Source: Pseudomonadota bacterium (GTDB lineage Bacteria; Pseudomonadota; Gammaproteobacteria; Steroidobacterales; Steroidobacteraceae). Taken from it: a stretch of DNA of 64,000 bases. The first letter of the stretch is position 1; each line of letters begins with the position of its first letter. The stretch is taken from assembly GCA_018241505.1 (NCBI GenBank), contig JAFEDS010000006.1, positions 124,001 through 188,000 on the forward strand, read 5' to 3'. A program made the position numbers and the translations under genes. Positions 61,751 to 64,000 of this stretch are shown piece by piece. The notes under the pieces are model-generated. The model saw nothing but the letters and a program-made list of their open reading frames with translations. It was not told the DNA's origin and searched no databases.

Positions 61751-62530
61751 TTAAAACGCCCCCTTCAGCACGCCACCGTCCACACGCAACGCCGCACCGT
61801 TCGTCGCCGCCGCGAGCGGACTCGCTACAAAGGCAACAAACGCGCCCACCTCTTCCGGCGTAATGAATCGCTTCAACAGCGAAGTGGGACGCACTTGCGC
61901 GAAGAACTCCTTCTGGACCTGGTCAACGGACACCTTGTTGGTCTGTGCCATCTGTTCCACGAAGTCGGTGACGCCGCGCGACTGGGTCGGTCCAGGCAAC
62001 ACACAGTTGCATGTGATGCGGGTACCTGCCAGGGACTCGGCAATACCCCGGGACACGGCTATCTGCGCCGATTTCGTCATGCCATAGTGAATCATCTCCA
62101 CCGGAATCTGGATCGCGCTTTCACTGGAAATGAAAATGATCCGCCCCCAATCCCGGCGCCGCATACCCGGAAGATAACTCCGCGCGAGCCGGACTCCCGA
62201 CAGCACATTCACATCAAAGAACCGGCGCCAATCCTCATCCGGAATCTCCTCAAAGGGTTTGGGCTCGAAAATGCCGAGGTTATTGACCAGGATGTCAACA
62301 TCGGGGTACTTGCGCACCAGCTCGGCCGCTCTGGCCGCATCGCTCAGGTCGCCCGCGAAACCCACGGCTCCGTGGCCGATCTTCGCAACGGCTTCGGTGA
62401 CCGCTCCTTGCGTGCGGCCATTGACCACTACCCGCGCGCCTTCCCGGGCCAGCGTCTCGGCAATCGCAAAGCCGATGCCGGCGGTGCTGCCGGATACGAC
62501 GGCCAGCCTGCCATTCAGTTGAAGGTCCAT
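61751..62530 (-). CDS. Short-chain dehydrogenase/reductase
   Basis: A 259-residue SDR enzyme. The cofactor loop VSGSTAGIG is near 12-20, DILVNNLG near 79-86, the catalytic S136/S138 region IFISSESA, and Y149-x3-K153 (HYGMTKSA). R39 after the second strand suggests NADP preference. The C-terminal GGVLKGAF is short but typical. ATG 62530 fits the family start; the longer frame upstream is Arg/Ser-rich. It lies 86 bp from the divergent small membrane protein. Confidence 0.92.
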   Translation of the reverse strand: MDLQLNGRLAVVSGSTAGIGFAIAETLAREGARVVVNGRTQGAVTEAVAKIGHGAVGFAGDLSDAARAAELVRKYPDVDILVNNLGIFEPKPFEEIPDEDWRRFFDVNVLSGVRLARSYLPGMRRRDWGRIIFISSESAIQIPVEMIHYGMTKSAQIAVSRGIAESLAGTRITCNCVLPGPTQSRGVTDFVEQMAQTNKVSVDQVQKEFFAQVRPTSLLKRFITPEEVGAFVAFVASPLAAATNGAALRVDGGVLKGAF

Positions 62531-62616
62531 CACATTCCCCTTGCGCTCATTTAAACTAGACCGTAATCGACTGGGCGCCCGCGCGAACGCCTTCGCGCTA
62601 GTAGACAAGTGCGCAC

Positions 62617-62943
62617 ATGAATGCTCAAGACCTGATAGTTGCTTTCACCTCATTATTCATTGTGGGAATGATCTGGATTCGCACCCGGATGCAGTACATG
62701 CGCCGAGGTGCCGGTCCGTTGCACCTGGCGCCATCCGGCCGTGTTTATTTCGGTGCTGCGATCGTCCTGCTGGTGGCCGGCTGGTTTGCAGCGCCGTTGA
62801 TTGGCGAGGCGCTCTGGCCGAATACCGGCGCCACGCCGACGCTCATGCGGGTGGTGTGGTGCCTGGCAACGTATTACATATTCATCGTGGTACACCGCGT
62901 GCTCAAATCGCGCGGCACGGAAGTGTTCACCCGAGAGGCTTGA
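62617..62943 (+). CDS. Small three-helix membrane protein
   Basis: A 108-residue protein with hydrophobic helices at about 6-21 (LIVAFTSLFIVGMIWI), 45-66 (YFGAAIVLLVAGWFAAPLIG) and 78-95 (VVWCLATYYIFIVVHRVL). I do not recognise a family. It is the only plus-strand gene between the SDR gene and pqqD, with which it converges across about 45 bp. Confidence 0.6.
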   Translation: MNAQDLIVAFTSLFIVGMIWIRTRMQYMRRGAGPLHLAPSGRVYFGAAIVLLVAGWFAAPLIGEALWPNTGATPTLMRVVWCLATYYIFIVVHRVLKSRGTEVFTREA

Positions 62944-62988
62944 GCGTCACGGCCCGGCTGGCGGCGCCGGAGCCGGGAATCCCCGGCC

Positions 62989-63270
62989 CTACTCTTCGAC
63001 AATCCAACCCCTGCGGCGCGCGGCATTCAGGAACTCGCGAGCATCCATCGCGAAACTGTCGTCCTTCGACCGCGGCAGCACACGCGCAATAATCTGTTCC
63101 CGCGTCAAAGTGCCATCGCACAGCGCCAAGATCGCGGCGGCGCTCTCATTGAGTTGTACCACCCCCGATGGCCCGGCCAGGAAATGGCCGTCGCCCGCCG
63201 GGTCCTTCTGCAATTGACGTCCCGAAGCGAGCCGAACCCTGCTCGTTCGCGACACTGCTTTGTCCTTCAT
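62989..63270 (-). CDS. pqqD: PqqD-family peptide chaperone
   Basis: A 93-residue protein with the PqqD pattern: VRLASGRQLQKDPAGDGH, VVQLNESAAAILALCDGTLT, then an acidic helix ending in FLNAARRRGWI. PqqD binds the PqqA precursor peptide and presents it to the radical-SAM enzyme PqqE, or a homologue of both. The start at 63270 gives the usual length; an ATG at 63336 with AAGG before it is possible. No pqqA, pqqB, pqqC or pqqE is adjacent, so this gene stands apart. It lies 113 bp from the sigma-54 activator. Confidence 0.75.
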   Translation of the reverse strand: MKDKAVSRTSRVRLASGRQLQKDPAGDGHFLAGPSGVVQLNESAAAILALCDGTLTREQIIARVLPRSKDDSFAMDAREFLNAARRRGWIVEE

Positions 63271-63383
63271 CCTCTGGCTCCGCCGTGCGCCGGAAACAAT
63301 TCCCGCGCGAGCCGGCAAAACTGCACTTGCGTGCATCGCCGATAGACCTTTGCAAAGTCCGGGCCAGAAGCTTGTTGACTGTC

Positions 63384-64000
<617 letters not shown>

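Overview
The window is a high-GC, gene-dense bacterial chromosome segment with almost no non-coding space. It shows no phage, transposase, rRNA or CRISPR. A zinc-type HemB with C5-pathway heme genes, Zwf plus Edd, quinone-type PyrD, Cti cis/trans isomerase, PqqD, MipA, an L2-like class A beta-lactamase and many exported peptidases and amidohydrolases suggest an aerobic Gammaproteobacterium of the Xanthomonadales/Nevskiales/Steroidobacter type. That placement is inference from gene content; no marker gene in the window settles it.

Layout. 1-6800 (minus): hemA-hemL-histidine kinase-response regulator-hemC-hemD-hemB, a tetrapyrrole operon with a two-component system coupled into its middle by 4-base overlaps; hemB runs off the left edge. 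6883-10563: a DUF883-type membrane protein, then zwf and edd, divergent and only 26 bp apart (Entner-Doudoroff entry). 10740-12665: exported M28 peptidase. 12721-17948: a scrambled accessory stretch with two damaged copies of a two-gene cassette, a frameshifted phosphodiester-glycosidase-like gene, an exported amidohydrolase/acetamidase pair, a 5'-half tRNA remnant and an intact tRNA-Gly(CCC). 17788-29388 (minus): a complete Tad/Flp pilus operon from flp to tadD plus a methyltransferase-like membrane protein, faced by a receiver-AraC regulator (29730-30545) that is a candidate controller.

30546-41056: Cti, a double SPOR-like repeat protein, an NTF2-like exported protein, a carboxymuconolactone-decarboxylase-like protein coupled to an XRE/MmyB regulator, a saccharopine-dehydrogenase-like/DUF4166 protein with a DCC-family protein, an exported M20 amidohydrolase and an S10 carboxypeptidase. 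41100-45856 (minus): an envelope operon mipA-DUF3019-RstA-like-RstB-like-PBP4-like. 46056-47936 (minus): an ArsR regulator with its likely operator followed by two DUF899 thioredoxin-like proteins.

48136-57115: membrane proteins, the beta-lactamase, a LOG-family protein, pyrD, a two-subunit molybdenum hydroxylase and an S9 peptidase. 57213-58980: a membrane protein, a winged-helix regulator and an isoprenyl diphosphate synthase with two copies of a shared 19-bp motif. 59287-61031: an ECF42-type sigma factor and its YCII-family partner. 61129-64000: a DUF1989 protein, a short-chain dehydrogenase, a small membrane protein, an isolated pqqD and a sigma-54 activator cut by the right edge.
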